NCBI RefSeq assembly: GCF_005937185.1
Contig: NZ_VCNI01000001.1
Coordinates: forward strand, 802,657 to 866,656
Length of the DNA: 64,000 nucleotides
Source: Flagellimonas algicola
GTDB lineage: Bacteria; Bacteroidota; Bacteroidia; Flavobacteriales; Flavobacteriaceae
Direction of reading: 5' to 3'
Shown here: positions 9,598-18,577 of the stretch, piece by piece
Layout of the letters: every line of letters begins with the position of its first letter
Position numbering within the stretch: position 1 is the first letter of the stretch
The notes under the pieces: model-generated
Database searches by the model: none
Seen by the model: the letters and a program-made list of their open reading frames with translations, nothing else
Told to the model about the DNA's origin: nothing
Position numbers and translations under genes: made by a program

Positions 9598-10923
9598 TTA
9601 TCTTACTTCATCCAAGTGGTCATCCCATTCTTTTACATTGGGCTTGCCCAGTTTTCCAACAGATTTGGCCACCACCATAGATACAGTAGCATCGCCAGTA
9701 ACATTGACCACGGTACGGCACATATCCAAAGGTCTATCCACCGCAAAAATCAAGGCCAAACCGATAGCCAGTTTGTCAGCAGGGAACCCAATCGATTCCA
9801 AAACGATGACCAACATGACCATTCCGGCACCTGGCACCGCAGCGGAACCAATGGAAGCCAACAAGGCGGTAAGCACAATGGTCAATTGATCTCCAAAAGT
9901 TAAATCAAACCCTAAAGCTTGTGAGATAAAAACAGCCGCTACGCCCTGATATAAACTGGTTCCATCCATATTGATAGTAGCACCAACCGGGAGCACAAAA
10001 CTGGATACTTCCTTGTCCACTCCAATATGCTCCTCTACTCTTTCCATGGTAACCGGTAAAGTCGCAGCGCTGGAACTCGTAGAAAAGGCCAATAGTTGCG
10101 CTGGGCTTATTTCTTTTAAGAACCAAAATGGATTCTTTTTGGTGAAGGTGGACACCACAATAGAGTAGAAAACGATCATAAGAAGTAACCCCCCAACAAC
10201 AACACCGGCATACTTAAGAAGCGCCAGCAATAAGTCTGGATCACTTGAGGAAACCACCACTCCAGCTAGAAGCGCAAAAACAGCATACGGAGCTGTAAGC
10301 ATGATCAAATCCACCATTTTTAGTACGACATCGTTCAGGGAATCAAAAAAGTCTTTTAGTGGTTTGGCCCTTTGTTCCCCTATTAGTAGCATGGAAATAC
10401 CCAAAAAGATGGTAAAAAAGATGACCTGAAGCATCAATCCATTTTCACTCATTGCCTTTAAGGCATTGTCCGGCACCATATCCACCAAAAACTGCAACGG
10501 GCCACTGTCCTTTTGTCTGGTTGCTTCTTCAATTTTGGAAGTCACTCCTGCATCACTCGCATAGGTTTCTGTGAGTTTGGCGACTGTTTCATCTGCTATG
10601 CCATTTCCCGGTTGCAGCACATTGACCAGCAATAATCCTATCGTAATGGCCACAACCGTTGTCATAATGTAAATTCCTATGGTTCGCAAGCCAATATTTC
10701 TAAATTTTGAGATGTCTTTCAGGTCTGAAATTCCTTTGACCAAGGATGCAATAATGAGGGGTATTGCAATGAGTTTAAGCAATTTTACAAAAATGGTTCC
10801 CAGCGGTTGGATCCAATCGGTTACAAAGTCTTTACCCCAATCCAACCCGGTCATGACAAATCCAAATACTATTCCCAAAAGCATTCCAATAAGGATCTGC
10901 CAATGCAGTTCTAGTTTACGCAT
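9598..10923 (-). CDS. Dicarboxylate/amino acid:cation symporter (DAACS family)
   Basis: A 441-aa hydrophobic protein typical in length for GltP/GltT/DctA transporters, which import glutamate, aspartate or C4-dicarboxylates with Na+ or H+. The re-entrant hairpin serine motif STSSSAATLPVTM, the TM7 signature NMDGTSLYQGVAAVF (canonical NMDG-T) and the HP2 segment SIGSAAVPGAGMVML are all present. It is the first gene of the operon leading to the GshB-like ligase, amidohydrolase and DUF1704 peptidase. A full TTTG-N18-TAnnTTTG promoter lies in the aroC 3' end just upstream. Exact substrate cannot be read from the sequence; glutamate or aspartate would suit the neighbours. Confidence 0.9.
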   Translation of the reverse strand: MRKLELHWQILIGMLLGIVFGFVMTGLDWGKDFVTDWIQPLGTIFVKLLKLIAIPLIIASLVKGISDLKDISKFRNIGLRTIGIYIMTTVVAITIGLLLVNVLQPGNGIADETVAKLTETYASDAGVTSKIEEATRQKDSGPLQFLVDMVPDNALKAMSENGLMLQVIFFTIFLGISMLLIGEQRAKPLKDFFDSLNDVVLKMVDLIMLTAPYAVFALLAGVVVSSSDPDLLLALLKYAGVVVGGLLLMIVFYSIVVSTFTKKNPFWFLKEISPAQLLAFSTSSSAATLPVTMERVEEHIGVDKEVSSFVLPVGATINMDGTSLYQGVAAVFISQALGFDLTFGDQLTIVLTALLASIGSAAVPGAGMVMLVIVLESIGFPADKLAIGLALIFAVDRPLDMCRTVVNVTGDATVSMVVAKSVGKLGKPNVKEWDDHLDEVR

Positions 10924-10975
10924 ACGTATGTTTTAGGAAAGTAAGATACTATTTTGGCGGGAATTGCCCTAACCC

Positions 10976-11005
10976 CAAAATTAGATTTTATTGGAACGGG
11001 CCAAA
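10976..11005 (-). promoter_or_regulatory. Promoter of the symporter-gshB-FGase-DUF1704 operon
   Basis: On the minus strand TTTG (11005-11002) is followed after exactly 18 bases by TAATTTTG (10983-10976). Both elements match the Bacteroidota consensus, and the spacing equals that of the aroC and S24-repressor promoters in this window. The -7 element overlaps the aroC stop codon, 53 bases upstream of the symporter ATG, so the operon can be expressed independently of aroC. Confidence 0.65.
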
Positions 11006-12045
11006 AGCGTATAATCAGCCAAAACCAACGCAGCCATGGCTTCAACTATGGGCACTGCACGTGGGACAACACAAGGGTCGTGCCTCCCTTTGCCTTGCGT
11101 AGTGACTTTTTCTCCTTCTTTGTTGATGGTTTCATAGGCTTGAAGTACCGTTGCAACAGGCTTGAATGCAACATTGAAGTAGATATCCATACCATTGCTG
11201 ATCCCACCTTGGACACCACCGCTGCGATTGGTTGCCGTGGTACCATCAGAATTGAAAGCATCGTTATGTTGACTTCCTTTCATTTTTACGCCTTCAAAAC
11301 CACTACCGTATTCAAAACCCTTTACCGCATTAATGGACAGCATAGCCGCTCCCAAAGTGGCATGCAATTTATCAAATACCGGTTCTCCCAAACCAATAGG
11401 TACATTTTGGATGACACAGCTCACTATTCCACCTATGGTATCGCCCTCTTTTTTGATGGATTTGATGTATTCCTCCATCTTTTTGGCCATTTCAGTGTCT
11501 GGACAGCGCACTGGATTGGAGTCGATTTTGGATAAATTCAATGTTTTATAATCCTTTTCCAAGGTCATTTCACCCACTTGGGAAACATAGGCGTTTATTT
11601 TGATTCCATTTAATAGCTGCTTGGCAATGGCACCGGCCACCACCCTACTTGCAGTTTCCCTGGCGGAGCTCCTACCACCTCCCCTATAATCCCGAAAACC
11701 ATATTTTTTGTCATACACATAATCGGCATGGGATGGCCTATAGGAATCCTTGATATGGGAATAGTCCTTCGATTTTTGGTTGGTGTTATGGATGGCAAAA
11801 CCTATGGGAGTTCCTGTTGTCTTTCCTTCAAAAATTCCAGAATAAAACTCAACGGTATCCGGCTCTTTGCGTTGGGTGACAATGGCCGATTGGCCAGGCT
11901 TTCTGCGATCAAGCTCACTTTGGATTTGTTCCAAATCCAAGGTAATCCCCGCAGGACAGCCATCAATTACCCCACCAAGCGCCTTGCCGTGCGATTCACC
12001 GAAAGTTGTAAGTCTAAAAAGTTGCCCGAAGCTATTACCTGCCAT
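10981..12045 (-). CDS. aroC: Chorismate synthase
   Basis: A 354-aa protein that converts 5-enolpyruvylshikimate-3-phosphate to chorismate with reduced FMN, the last common step of aromatic amino acid synthesis. The N-terminus carries the family signature [25 protein letters not shown] block at about residues 12-32. [20 protein letters not shown] follows near residue 110-130, and [12 protein letters not shown] near residue 245. Length is normal. The ATG at 12045 lies just downstream of a strong promoter. It is the upstream neighbour of the symporter operon (57-base gap) but has no obvious functional link to it. Confidence 0.97.
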   Translation of the reverse strand: MAGNSFGQLFRLTTFGESHGKALGGVIDGCPAGITLDLEQIQSELDRRKPGQSAIVTQRKEPDTVEFYSGIFEGKTTGTPIGFAIHNTNQKSKDYSHIKDSYRPSHADYVYDKKYGFRDYRGGGRSSARETASRVVAGAIAKQLLNGIKINAYVSQVGEMTLEKDYKTLNLSKIDSNPVRCPDTEMAKKMEEYIKSIKKEGDTIGGIVSCVIQNVPIGLGEPVFDKLHATLGAAMLSINAVKGFEYGSGFEGVKMKGSQHNDAFNSDGTTATNRSGGVQGGISNGMDIYFNVAFKPVATVLQAYETINKEGEKVTTQGKGRHDPCVVPRAVPIVEAMAALVLADYTLLARSNKI

Positions 12046-12068
12046 CTATCCTAAAAATCTAAAAGCTT

Positions 12069-12098
12069 CAAAGGTAGCTGTTATTCCGCTTAATCAAA
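12069..12098 (-). promoter_or_regulatory. Promoter of aroC
   Basis: The minus strand shows TTTG (12098-12095), 18 bases, then TACCTTTG (12076-12069). It is a complete match to the Bacteroidota consensus, with the predicted transcription start about 15-20 bases before the aroC ATG. Confidence 0.65.
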
Positions 12099-12240
12099 AA
12101 CAGCTTAGCCAGTTAACCTATATGTAACAGATAGGGATGCTTATTCATGTTTTCTTAACGAAATACTCATAAATTCTTGATTTAGAATTGATTTTCAGTT
12201 TATTCCCACAAACTTAATTTGCACTTAAACCTCCACCGCA

Positions 12241-13161
12241 TTGAAAAAAAGGAAGATTGAACTCGCAGTGATATCGGATGTGCACCTTGGCACTTATGGT
12301 TGCCATGCCGATGAACTTATCACCTACCTCAACAGTATCCAACCCAAAAAGCTAGTCTTAAATGGGGACATCATAGATATCTGGCAGTTTAGCAAGCGCT
12401 ATTTTCCAGCCTCGCATTTAAAAGTTCTAAAAAAGCTTATTGGCATGGCGTCCAAGGGAGTGGAAGTTTTCTATATCACTGGAAATCATGATGAAATGCT
12501 CCGTAAGTTCAGTGATACTTCAATGGGGAATTTTAAAATCACGAACAAGCTGGTATTGAATCTGGATGGCAAAAAGGCCTGGATTTTCCACGGTGATGTT
12601 TTCGATATGTCTATCCAAAACGCTAAATGGCTTGCCAAATTGGGCGGCTACGGATACGATTTGCTGATATTGATCAATAGTTTTGTCAATTGGTGCCTGG
12701 CCAAAATGGGCCGTGAGAAGTATTCCCTGTCCAAACGCATCAAAAATGGAGTAAAAAGTGCTGTAAAATACATCAACAATTTTGAGCGGACTGCTGCGGA
12801 CTTGGCTATAGAGAACCATTACGACTATGTAATTTGCGGACACATCCACCAACCCAAAAAGGAACGCTACGAAAACAAATATGGTAGCTGTGTCTATCTC
12901 AACTCAGGGGATTGGGTGGAAAATCTGACCGCGCTTGAATACTCCTTCAAAAGGTGGCGGATTTACCATTATAGCCATGACCGTCTTTCTCCTTTCTTTG
13001 TAGATGAAGATTTGAAGGACATGGACATGAATGAGCTCATTGCTTCCATCACAGATCAGAGTGTTGATGCTGAGATTTCAGAACTGGACGATAATCCTGA
13101 AATCACGGAAGTTCCTGAAAAAGCCAAGGATTTAGACGATCAGGGCCTTGCGCAGGAGTGA
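12241..13161 (+). CDS. UDP-2,3-diacylglucosamine diphosphatase-like metallophosphatase (LpxH-type)
   Basis: A 306-aa calcineurin-like phosphoesterase. Metal-binding motifs are in order: SDVHLG (D13, H15), NGDIIDIW, ITGNHDE and ICGHIHQPKK. The family member LpxH hydrolyses UDP-2,3-diacylglucosamine in lipid A synthesis at the inner membrane, and the length and LNGDIIDIWQF segment fit the Bacteroidota LpxH-like branch. The start is TTG, because an in-frame TAA at 12226-12228 excludes anything longer. The C-terminal ~45 residues are acidic and probably disordered. The last 30 bases overlap the convergent oxidoreductase gene. It could instead be a general UDP-diacylglucosamine-like phosphatase of unknown substrate. 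Confidence 0.82.
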   Translation: MKKRKIELAVISDVHLGTYGCHADELITYLNSIQPKKLVLNGDIIDIWQFSKRYFPASHLKVLKKLIGMASKGVEVFYITGNHDEMLRKFSDTSMGNFKITNKLVLNLDGKKAWIFHGDVFDMSIQNAKWLAKLGGYGYDLLILINSFVNWCLAKMGREKYSLSKRIKNGVKSAVKYINNFERTAADLAIENHYDYVICGHIHQPKKERYENKYGSCVYLNSGDWVENLTALEYSFKRWRIYHYSHDRLSPFFVDEDLKDMDMNELIASITDQSVDAEISELDDNPEITEVPEKAKDLDDQGLAQE

Positions 13162-16044
13162 AACTGGATGTTCTGCATCCCTATCTGTCCCATCCTTTAT
13201 TTGATGTCTGCAACTGGTACCGTTGGCGGCAATCAGAGTATCTTTTTCACTTTTTCGGATTGAGGGGAACAACTTTAACTCCCCCACTTGCATGCTGGTT
13301 TTGTAATGCTCTTTCTCGTACCCAAAGGAACCCGCCATACCACAACAACCGGATGGGATTATGGTAACCTCGTAGTTTTTGGGGAGATTCAGGATATCAA
13401 ATGTCACTTTTTGGTTGGAAAGTGCTTTTTGGTGACAGTGACTATGAATTTTGACCTTCTTTTTTTCCAGGGTAAAACTATCGGCTGTAACAACCCCGTT
13501 TTCAATTTCCGAAGCCAGGAACTCCTCAATTAAAAAGGAATTGGATGCCAGTTTTTCTAGAAGCTCTTTACGAGGGCTCAGGCGCTTGTACTCATCCCTG
13601 AACGATAAAATGGCAGAGGGCTCCAAACCTACCATGGGGATATTTTCCTCAACCATTGGTTCCAATTCCTCCAGGTTCTTGGTAGCCAATTTTTTTGCTT
13701 GCTTTAGGAAACCCTTGGACAAATAGGTCCTCCCACTTTCCGCATAATGCAGCTGTACGTCGTAACCCAGTTTGCACAATAACTCAATAGCGTCCTGCCC
13801 CACCTCAACATCCAAGTATCTGGTAAACTCATCCAAGTACAGCACCACCTTTTTCCCATTCTTGTCCTGAACTTCCTTAAATTTATTGAGATGGCCATTA
13901 AAATTGACTTTATGCACGGGTGGAAAGCTTCGTTCCTTGGCCACTCCAGTGACCGATTTTAACAATCCTCCCAATATTTTGGATTTATAGACTGCGTTAG
14001 TGAGACCAGGAAAGGTGCTACCCAAAGCGGTTAATTTGGTATTGTATGCAAAGAGTTTGCTGCGGAAGGAATACCCATTATTTTCCTGATATTGATATAA
14101 GAACTCCGCCTTTAAAGCTGCTACATCCACATTACTGGGACATTCGCTTGCACAAGCCTTGCAACTCAAGCACAGGTCAAACACCTCCTTCAGCTCCTGA
14201 TGGTCAAAACGATTGGGTTTGTTGGAATGGGTCAAAAATTCCCGAAGGGTATTGGCCCGCCCCCTGGTGGTGTCCTTTTCATTTTTGGTAGCGTGGTAGC
14301 TTGGGCACATGCCACCCTTCATCTCGTGACTCTTCCTACAATCCCCGCTTCCGTTGCATTTTTCGGCTGCTTTCAATATCCCTTCGCTATCCGAAAAATC
14401 CATTAAGGTATCCACTTCCGGTTCTTCACGATTCACTTCATACCGAAGGGATTCATCCATAGGGAATGCATCCACAATCTTTCCGGGATTGAAAATGTTA
14501 TTCGGGTCAAAGGTGGACTTCAAGCGTTTCAGCAGTTCATAGTTCGCATCGCCGATCATCATAGGAATAAATTCGGCCCTCACGATTCCATCCCCATGTT
14601 CTCCGCTAAAGCTTCCCTTATACTTTTTGGTCAGGTGGGCCACATCCGTAGTAATGGACCGAAACAACTTGACATCCTCAGATTTCTTTAGGTTCAATAT
14701 GGGTCTAAGGTGCAGTTCCCCGGCTCCAGCATGGGCGTAATACACAGCCTCCTGCCCATAACCCTTCATGATATCCGTAAACTCCCCAATAAAATCTTTT
14801 AGGTCGTCCAGTGCCACAGCGGTATCCTCAATACAGGCAACAGCCTTTCTGTCCCCTACCATGTTTCCCAATAGGCCTAGTCCCGCTTTTCTAAGTTCAA
14901 TGGCCTTGGCAATATCATCTCCTTTTAGCACAGGACTGGCATAGCTCAATCCCGATTCCGCTATGGTTTGTAGCAGCGCATCCAATTGCTGTTGCAATTC
15001 TTTTTCAGAATTTGCTTTGATTTCCAACATCAAAATTCCGGCCGGATCACCATCCACAAAAAAGCGATTGGCCAATTGCGCGCGATTGTTTTTGGTACAA
15101 TCCAAAATTACCTTGTCCATCATCTCACAAAGATGCAGGCTATGCTGCATCACCGGGGCAACATCGGCCAAGCAATCTTCCAAGGTATGGTAATGTGTGG
15201 CTACCATGGCCGCAAAAGGCGGTGGTAGGTCATCCAATTGCAAGGTCACTTCCGTAGTGAACGCCAAGGTCCCCTCACTTCCGGAGAGTAGTTTGCTCAG
15301 ATTAAAATCTTCTGAACCCGATCCAAAAAGGTTGTTGTTCAAAAGCTCATCCACTGCGTATCCTGTATTTCTTCTATGGATACTTGGATGAGGAAACTCG
15401 TTTCTGATGCGCTCCTGATTTTCAACATTACCGAGTTCAGTATCCAAGAATGCGTAGATTTCACCTTCTTTGGATTGTTCTTGTTTCTTTTGGAGGAATT
15501 CGTCCTTACCCAAGGATGAAACAGAAACCTCACTGCCATCTGCCAACAAACATTGCATGGCAACTACTTTGTCTCTGGTAACTCCGTATTGAATGGAAGT
15601 GGTACCTGACGAATTGTTCCCTACCATGCCCCCGATCATACAGCGGTTGGATGTTGAAGTATTGGGGCCAAAAAAAAGTCCAAATGGTTTTAAGTAGAGA
15701 TTCAGTTCGTCCCTAACCACCCCAGGTTGTACCCTGACTTGCTTTTTATCCTGATCAAGATGAACGATTTGGGTAAAGTGCTTGGAAACATCCAAAACGA
15801 TTCCGTCCCCAACACATTGACCTGCAAGAGAGGTGCCAGCAGTCCTGGGAATCAAACCCACCTTGTGATCGTTGGCAAAAGCAATTAAAACCTGGATGTC
15901 TTTGGTGGTTTTTGGATAGGCTACCGCCAAGGGTAATTTCCGGTAAACCGATGCGTCGGTGGCATAAAGTGCCCTGCTTAAACCATCAATTTGAAGTTCC
16001 CCTTCCAGTTGTTTGGCCAGGGTTGTGAATAAAGATTTTTCCAA
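13132..16044 (-). CDS. FAD-linked oxidase / Fe-S oxidoreductase fusion (D-2-hydroxyacid dehydrogenase type)
   Basis: A 970-aa fusion equivalent to GlcD plus GlcF. Residues ~35-210 form the FAD_binding_4 domain, with PRTAGTSLAGQCVGDGIV and NNSSGTTSIQYG for the cofactor. The FAD-oxidase C-terminal domain follows (HAGAGELHLRPI, SGEHGDG). Then come cysteine clusters for 4Fe-4S centres: CNGSGDC...MCPS and CLSCKACASECP at about residues 565-665. A CCG-type domain ends the protein (HSHCHQKAL, SGCCGMAGSFGYE). Such proteins oxidise D-lactate, D-2-hydroxyglutarate or glycolate and pass electrons to quinones. The exact substrate cannot be told. The 3' end overlaps the LpxH-like gene on the other strand by 30 bases. 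Confidence 0.9.
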   Translation of the reverse strand: MEKSLFTTLAKQLEGELQIDGLSRALYATDASVYRKLPLAVAYPKTTKDIQVLIAFANDHKVGLIPRTAGTSLAGQCVGDGIVLDVSKHFTQIVHLDQDKKQVRVQPGVVRDELNLYLKPFGLFFGPNTSTSNRCMIGGMVGNNSSGTTSIQYGVTRDKVVAMQCLLADGSEVSVSSLGKDEFLQKKQEQSKEGEIYAFLDTELGNVENQERIRNEFPHPSIHRRNTGYAVDELLNNNLFGSGSEDFNLSKLLSGSEGTLAFTTEVTLQLDDLPPPFAAMVATHYHTLEDCLADVAPVMQHSLHLCEMMDKVILDCTKNNRAQLANRFFVDGDPAGILMLEIKANSEKELQQQLDALLQTIAESGLSYASPVLKGDDIAKAIELRKAGLGLLGNMVGDRKAVACIEDTAVALDDLKDFIGEFTDIMKGYGQEAVYYAHAGAGELHLRPILNLKKSEDVKLFRSITTDVAHLTKKYKGSFSGEHGDGIVRAEFIPMMIGDANYELLKRLKSTFDPNNIFNPGKIVDAFPMDESLRYEVNREEPEVDTLMDFSDSEGILKAAEKCNGSGDCRKSHEMKGGMCPSYHATKNEKDTTRGRANTLREFLTHSNKPNRFDHQELKEVFDLCLSCKACASECPSNVDVAALKAEFLYQYQENNGYSFRSKLFAYNTKLTALGSTFPGLTNAVYKSKILGGLLKSVTGVAKERSFPPVHKVNFNGHLNKFKEVQDKNGKKVVLYLDEFTRYLDVEVGQDAIELLCKLGYDVQLHYAESGRTYLSKGFLKQAKKLATKNLEELEPMVEENIPMVGLEPSAILSFRDEYKRLSPRKELLEKLASNSFLIEEFLASEIENGVVTADSFTLEKKKVKIHSHCHQKALSNQKVTFDILNLPKNYEVTIIPSGCCGMAGSFGYEKEHYKTSMQVGELKLFPSIRKSEKDTLIAANGTSCRHQIKDGTDRDAEHPVSLLRKALIV

Positions 16045-16094
16045 TCTGGAACAATTTTTGGTCTTCTACTCAGTTTTAATGTCAAAAAGAAGTA

Positions 16095-16102
16095 CAAAAC
16101 TA
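16095..16102 (-). promoter_or_regulatory. Candidate -7 element for the FAD/Fe-S oxidoreductase
   Basis: The minus strand reads TAGTTTTG, matching TAnnTTTG, about 50 bases upstream of the ATG at 16044. No TTTG at N18 was found. Confidence 0.35.
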
Positions 16103-16131
16103 TCTTTAATTTTTAACTAAACGAGAAACTT

Positions 16132-16626
16132 ATGAGGATTACCACATTATTTATCGGACTTTTTGCGTTTGCAACGACCATGGTCAGTGCACAAGACATT
16201 TCTGAGCATGCCCTAGGATTGCGTTTGGGTGACAGCGATGGATTTGGAGCCGAAATTTCGTATCAAAAATCGATAGCTAGATATAATCGTGTAGAATTTA
16301 ACTTGGGTTGGAGGGACAGCCGAGCCTTTGATGCCTTTAAATTATCCGGAGTTTACCAATGGGTACACCAATTGGATGGAAATTTTAACTGGTACTACGG
16401 AGTTGGTGGCGGATTGGGCAGTGTTGATTTCGATGCCGTCCCAGGTGGAGATGACAATGATGGGCTTTTTGTATTTGCAGCCGGAGATATAGGCGTGGAA
16501 TACAATTTTGACATCCCACTGCTGCTTTCCTTGGATTTTAGACCTGAAATTGGCCTTATTGGCTACGATGGTTTTGAAAATGATTTTGATTTTGACATAG
16601 CGCTTGGTATACGCTACCAGTTCTAG
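16132..16626 (+). CDS. Small outer-membrane beta-barrel protein
   Basis: A 164-aa protein with a Sec signal peptide (MRITTLFIGLFAFATTMVSAQ, cleavage after SAQ region). The mature part alternates polar and aromatic or hydrophobic residues in short strands with Gly-rich turns, and the chain ends in IRYQF; a terminal Phe is typical of BAM-inserted barrels. An eight-stranded barrel of the OmpW/OmpA-N size is the likely shape. No enzymatic motif is seen. It is divergent from the oxidoreductase and ends in a strong intrinsic terminator, so it is probably monocistronic. Function is unknown. Confidence 0.78.
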   Translation: MRITTLFIGLFAFATTMVSAQDISEHALGLRLGDSDGFGAEISYQKSIARYNRVEFNLGWRDSRAFDAFKLSGVYQWVHQLDGNFNWYYGVGGGLGSVDFDAVPGGDDNDGLFVFAAGDIGVEYNFDIPLLLSLDFRPEIGLIGYDGFENDFDFDIALGIRYQF

Positions 16627-16646
16627 TCAAACTTTCTTGGATATAC

Positions 16647-16684
16647 AGGCCTTTAGCTTCTCTTAAAAGTTAAGGGCCTTTTTT
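16647..16684 (+). terminator. Intrinsic terminator after the barrel gene
   Basis: AGGCCTTTA (16647-16655) pairs with TAAGGGCCT (16671-16679), nine pairs including one G-T, followed by a run of Ts to 16684. Confidence 0.75.
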
Positions 16685-16726
16685 ATGCGATAAGTATTGA
16701 ATACCTTAGCGGCTAAATTTAACAGA

Positions 16727-17836
16727 ATGAAAAAATTATTGACCATCGGTTTGGGCCTTGCATTCCTAGTTTCGTGCAATTCCAATCCGGAAGGATTTAC
16801 CTTAAATGCAACTGTTACCGGTGAATTAGACAATGGTACCCGCGTTTTCCTAAAAACTGCGGACACCCTTAACAAATTGGTGGATGTGGATACGGCAACC
16901 GTAGAAAATGGATCCTTCACCTTCTCGGGAATACAGAACGAGCCCCAATTGCACTACATTACCTTGGAAACTGCGATGGGCAATATACCCCTGATTTTGG
17001 AAAACGGAAAGATTCAGGTAAAATTCCAAAAGGACAGTATGAATTTCGCCAAAGTAAAGGGAACCCCCCAAAACGAATTGTTTATGTCGTTTTTGGATGA
17101 ATCAAGAGAGCTATCCAACAGAGCCAGGTCTATGCAGAACGATATGCGAAATGCCGCTCAACAACGTGACACGGCAACCGTGTCCGCCCTGCGTGAGGAG
17201 TATATTGAGTTTCAAGACGATGTTAAGAACTTTAATATCCAATTTGCCAAGGATAACCCAAGTGCTTTGATTTCCGTTTTAATCATCAACAACCTTATGA
17301 TGGGTAAGGTGATACCACATGATGAGGTCAAAACGCTTTTTGATGGGTTGACTCCCGAAATGAAAGCATCAAATCCGGGCAAAAAACTTCAAGAACAATT
17401 GGACAATGCCAAAAGCACGGAAATTGGTGGGGTTGCGCCAGAGTTTTCGGCACCCACACCTGAAGGAAACTTATTGGCTCTAAGCGATATCAAAGGAAAA
17501 TTGACTTTGGTGGATTTTTGGGCCGCATGGTGCAGGCCTTGTAGAGCGGAAAATCCAAACATCGTGAACGTTTACAATAAATATCACGATAAAGGATTAA
17601 ACATTATTGGAGTTTCTTTGGACACAAGAGCCGAAGATTGGACCAAAGCCATAGAAGCGGACGGATTGGCTTGGAACCATATCTCCAACCTAAAGCGCTT
17701 TCAGGACCCTGTGGCAAGATTGTACAACATCAATGCCATTCCGGCGGCATTTCTGATTGATGAAAACGGGGTAATTGTTGCCAAAGACCTTAGAGGTCCA
17801 GCATTGGAACAAAAAGTGGCAGAGTTATTGAACTAG
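16727..17836 (+). CDS. DUF4369-TlpA thiol:disulfide oxidoreductase lipoprotein
   Basis: A 369-aa lipoprotein. I start it at the ATG at 16727, which gives a lipoprotein signal ending LVSC; an in-frame TTG at 16697 would only add ten odd residues. Residues ~25-130 look like DUF4369, a beta-rich domain common in Bacteroidota. A helical linker rich in Arg/Glu follows, then a TlpA/AhpC-like thioredoxin fold from about residue 240. The redox motif is WCRPC with cysteines 269 and 272, and the cis-proline loop is NAIPAAFLID. The likely role is reduction of periplasmic cysteines, for example apo-cytochromes; the window's CxxCH proteins could be clients (inference). Confidence 0.9.
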   Translation: MKKLLTIGLGLAFLVSCNSNPEGFTLNATVTGELDNGTRVFLKTADTLNKLVDVDTATVENGSFTFSGIQNEPQLHYITLETAMGNIPLILENGKIQVKFQKDSMNFAKVKGTPQNELFMSFLDESRELSNRARSMQNDMRNAAQQRDTATVSALREEYIEFQDDVKNFNIQFAKDNPSALISVLIINNLMMGKVIPHDEVKTLFDGLTPEMKASNPGKKLQEQLDNAKSTEIGGVAPEFSAPTPEGNLLALSDIKGKLTLVDFWAAWCRPCRAENPNIVNVYNKYHDKGLNIIGVSLDTRAEDWTKAIEADGLAWNHISNLKRFQDPVARLYNINAIPAAFLIDENGVIVAKDLRGPALEQKVAELLN

Positions 17837-17866
17837 GTTGGGCACATAAATAAGAAAGTACAAAGG

Positions 17867-17892
17867 CCGAAGCTAGTGCTTCGGTTTTTTTT
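17867..17892 (+). terminator. Intrinsic terminator after the TlpA-like lipoprotein gene
   Basis: CCGAAGC (17867-17873), loop TAGT, GCTTCGG (17878-17884), then eight Ts. The rhomboid gene ends 15 bases beyond on the other strand. Confidence 0.88.
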
Positions 17893-17907
17893 ATGCCTTG
17901 ACCCCAT

Positions 17908-18564
17908 CTATATTTTTCCCATTTTCTCCAATACGAAAAGAATGGCGATAGGAACGGCCAATAAAATCACGGTAAAGGTTTCGGTAACCACTAGGTCAGG
18001 TTTAAAAAGCAGTACAGTGGCATAGCCTCCAATAGCACCCCCAAAGTGTGCGGAATGACCAATGTTTCCCATTCGACTTTTCATTCCATAAATAGAGTAC
18101 AACATATATCCAATACCCAAGGCATAGGCCGGAAATTCAAAAGGAATAAAAACAAATTGCAAGGGCATGTCAGGATTCAGAAGAATAGCGGCATATAAAA
18201 TGCCCGTGACCGCTCCGCTGGCACCTACCGCACTATAGTAAGGTTCATTCTTATGAAAAAAAAGCGCCAAAAGACTTCCTCCCAACAAACTTATAAAGTA
18301 GATGATCAGGAATTTTCCGGGACCAAACCAGTTGATGACCACATTGGCAAAAAAATAGAGGGTGAACATGTTGAAAAACAAATGTGACATGTCCACATGA
18401 AGGAATCCAGAAGTGATTGTTCTGTCCTTCTGTCCGGCTTTTATTCCACCTATGCTGAACTTATATCGATCAAAAAAAGCATCATCATTAAATCCCTTCA
18501 GGGACACTAAAACATTGGCTACCATAATAGCTATGGTCACAGCATGTAAATTGTGCATGAACAA
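17908..18564 (-). CDS. Rhomboid family intramembrane serine protease
   Basis: A 218-aa membrane protein with about six membrane segments. The catalytic serine motif is GASGAVTG (S116). The partner histidine is in HSAHFGG (H173), and the oxyanion-supporting H61/N65 lie in SHLFFNMF after GFLHVDM. It cleaves transmembrane substrates within the inner membrane; substrates are not predictable. Start could be the ATG at 18564 or the one two codons later (18558). Its -7 element is the left half of an 18-base palindrome shared with the divergent acyltransferase gene. Confidence 0.92.
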   Translation of the reverse strand: MFMHNLHAVTIAIMVANVLVSLKGFNDDAFFDRYKFSIGGIKAGQKDRTITSGFLHVDMSHLFFNMFTLYFFANVVINWFGPGKFLIIYFISLLGGSLLALFFHKNEPYYSAVGASGAVTGILYAAILLNPDMPLQFVFIPFEFPAYALGIGYMLYSIYGMKSRMGNIGHSAHFGGAIGGYATVLLFKPDLVVTETFTVILLAVPIAILFVLEKMGKI

Positions 18565-18577
18565 AAAGGTTTGGACT

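Noticed and set aside
9458..9889. Plus-strand open frame of about 143 codons
   Set aside because: Antisense to the GshB and symporter genes; no family pattern.
10954..11535. Plus-strand open frame of about 193 codons
   Set aside because: It is antisense to aroC, which is unambiguous; its residues show no family pattern.
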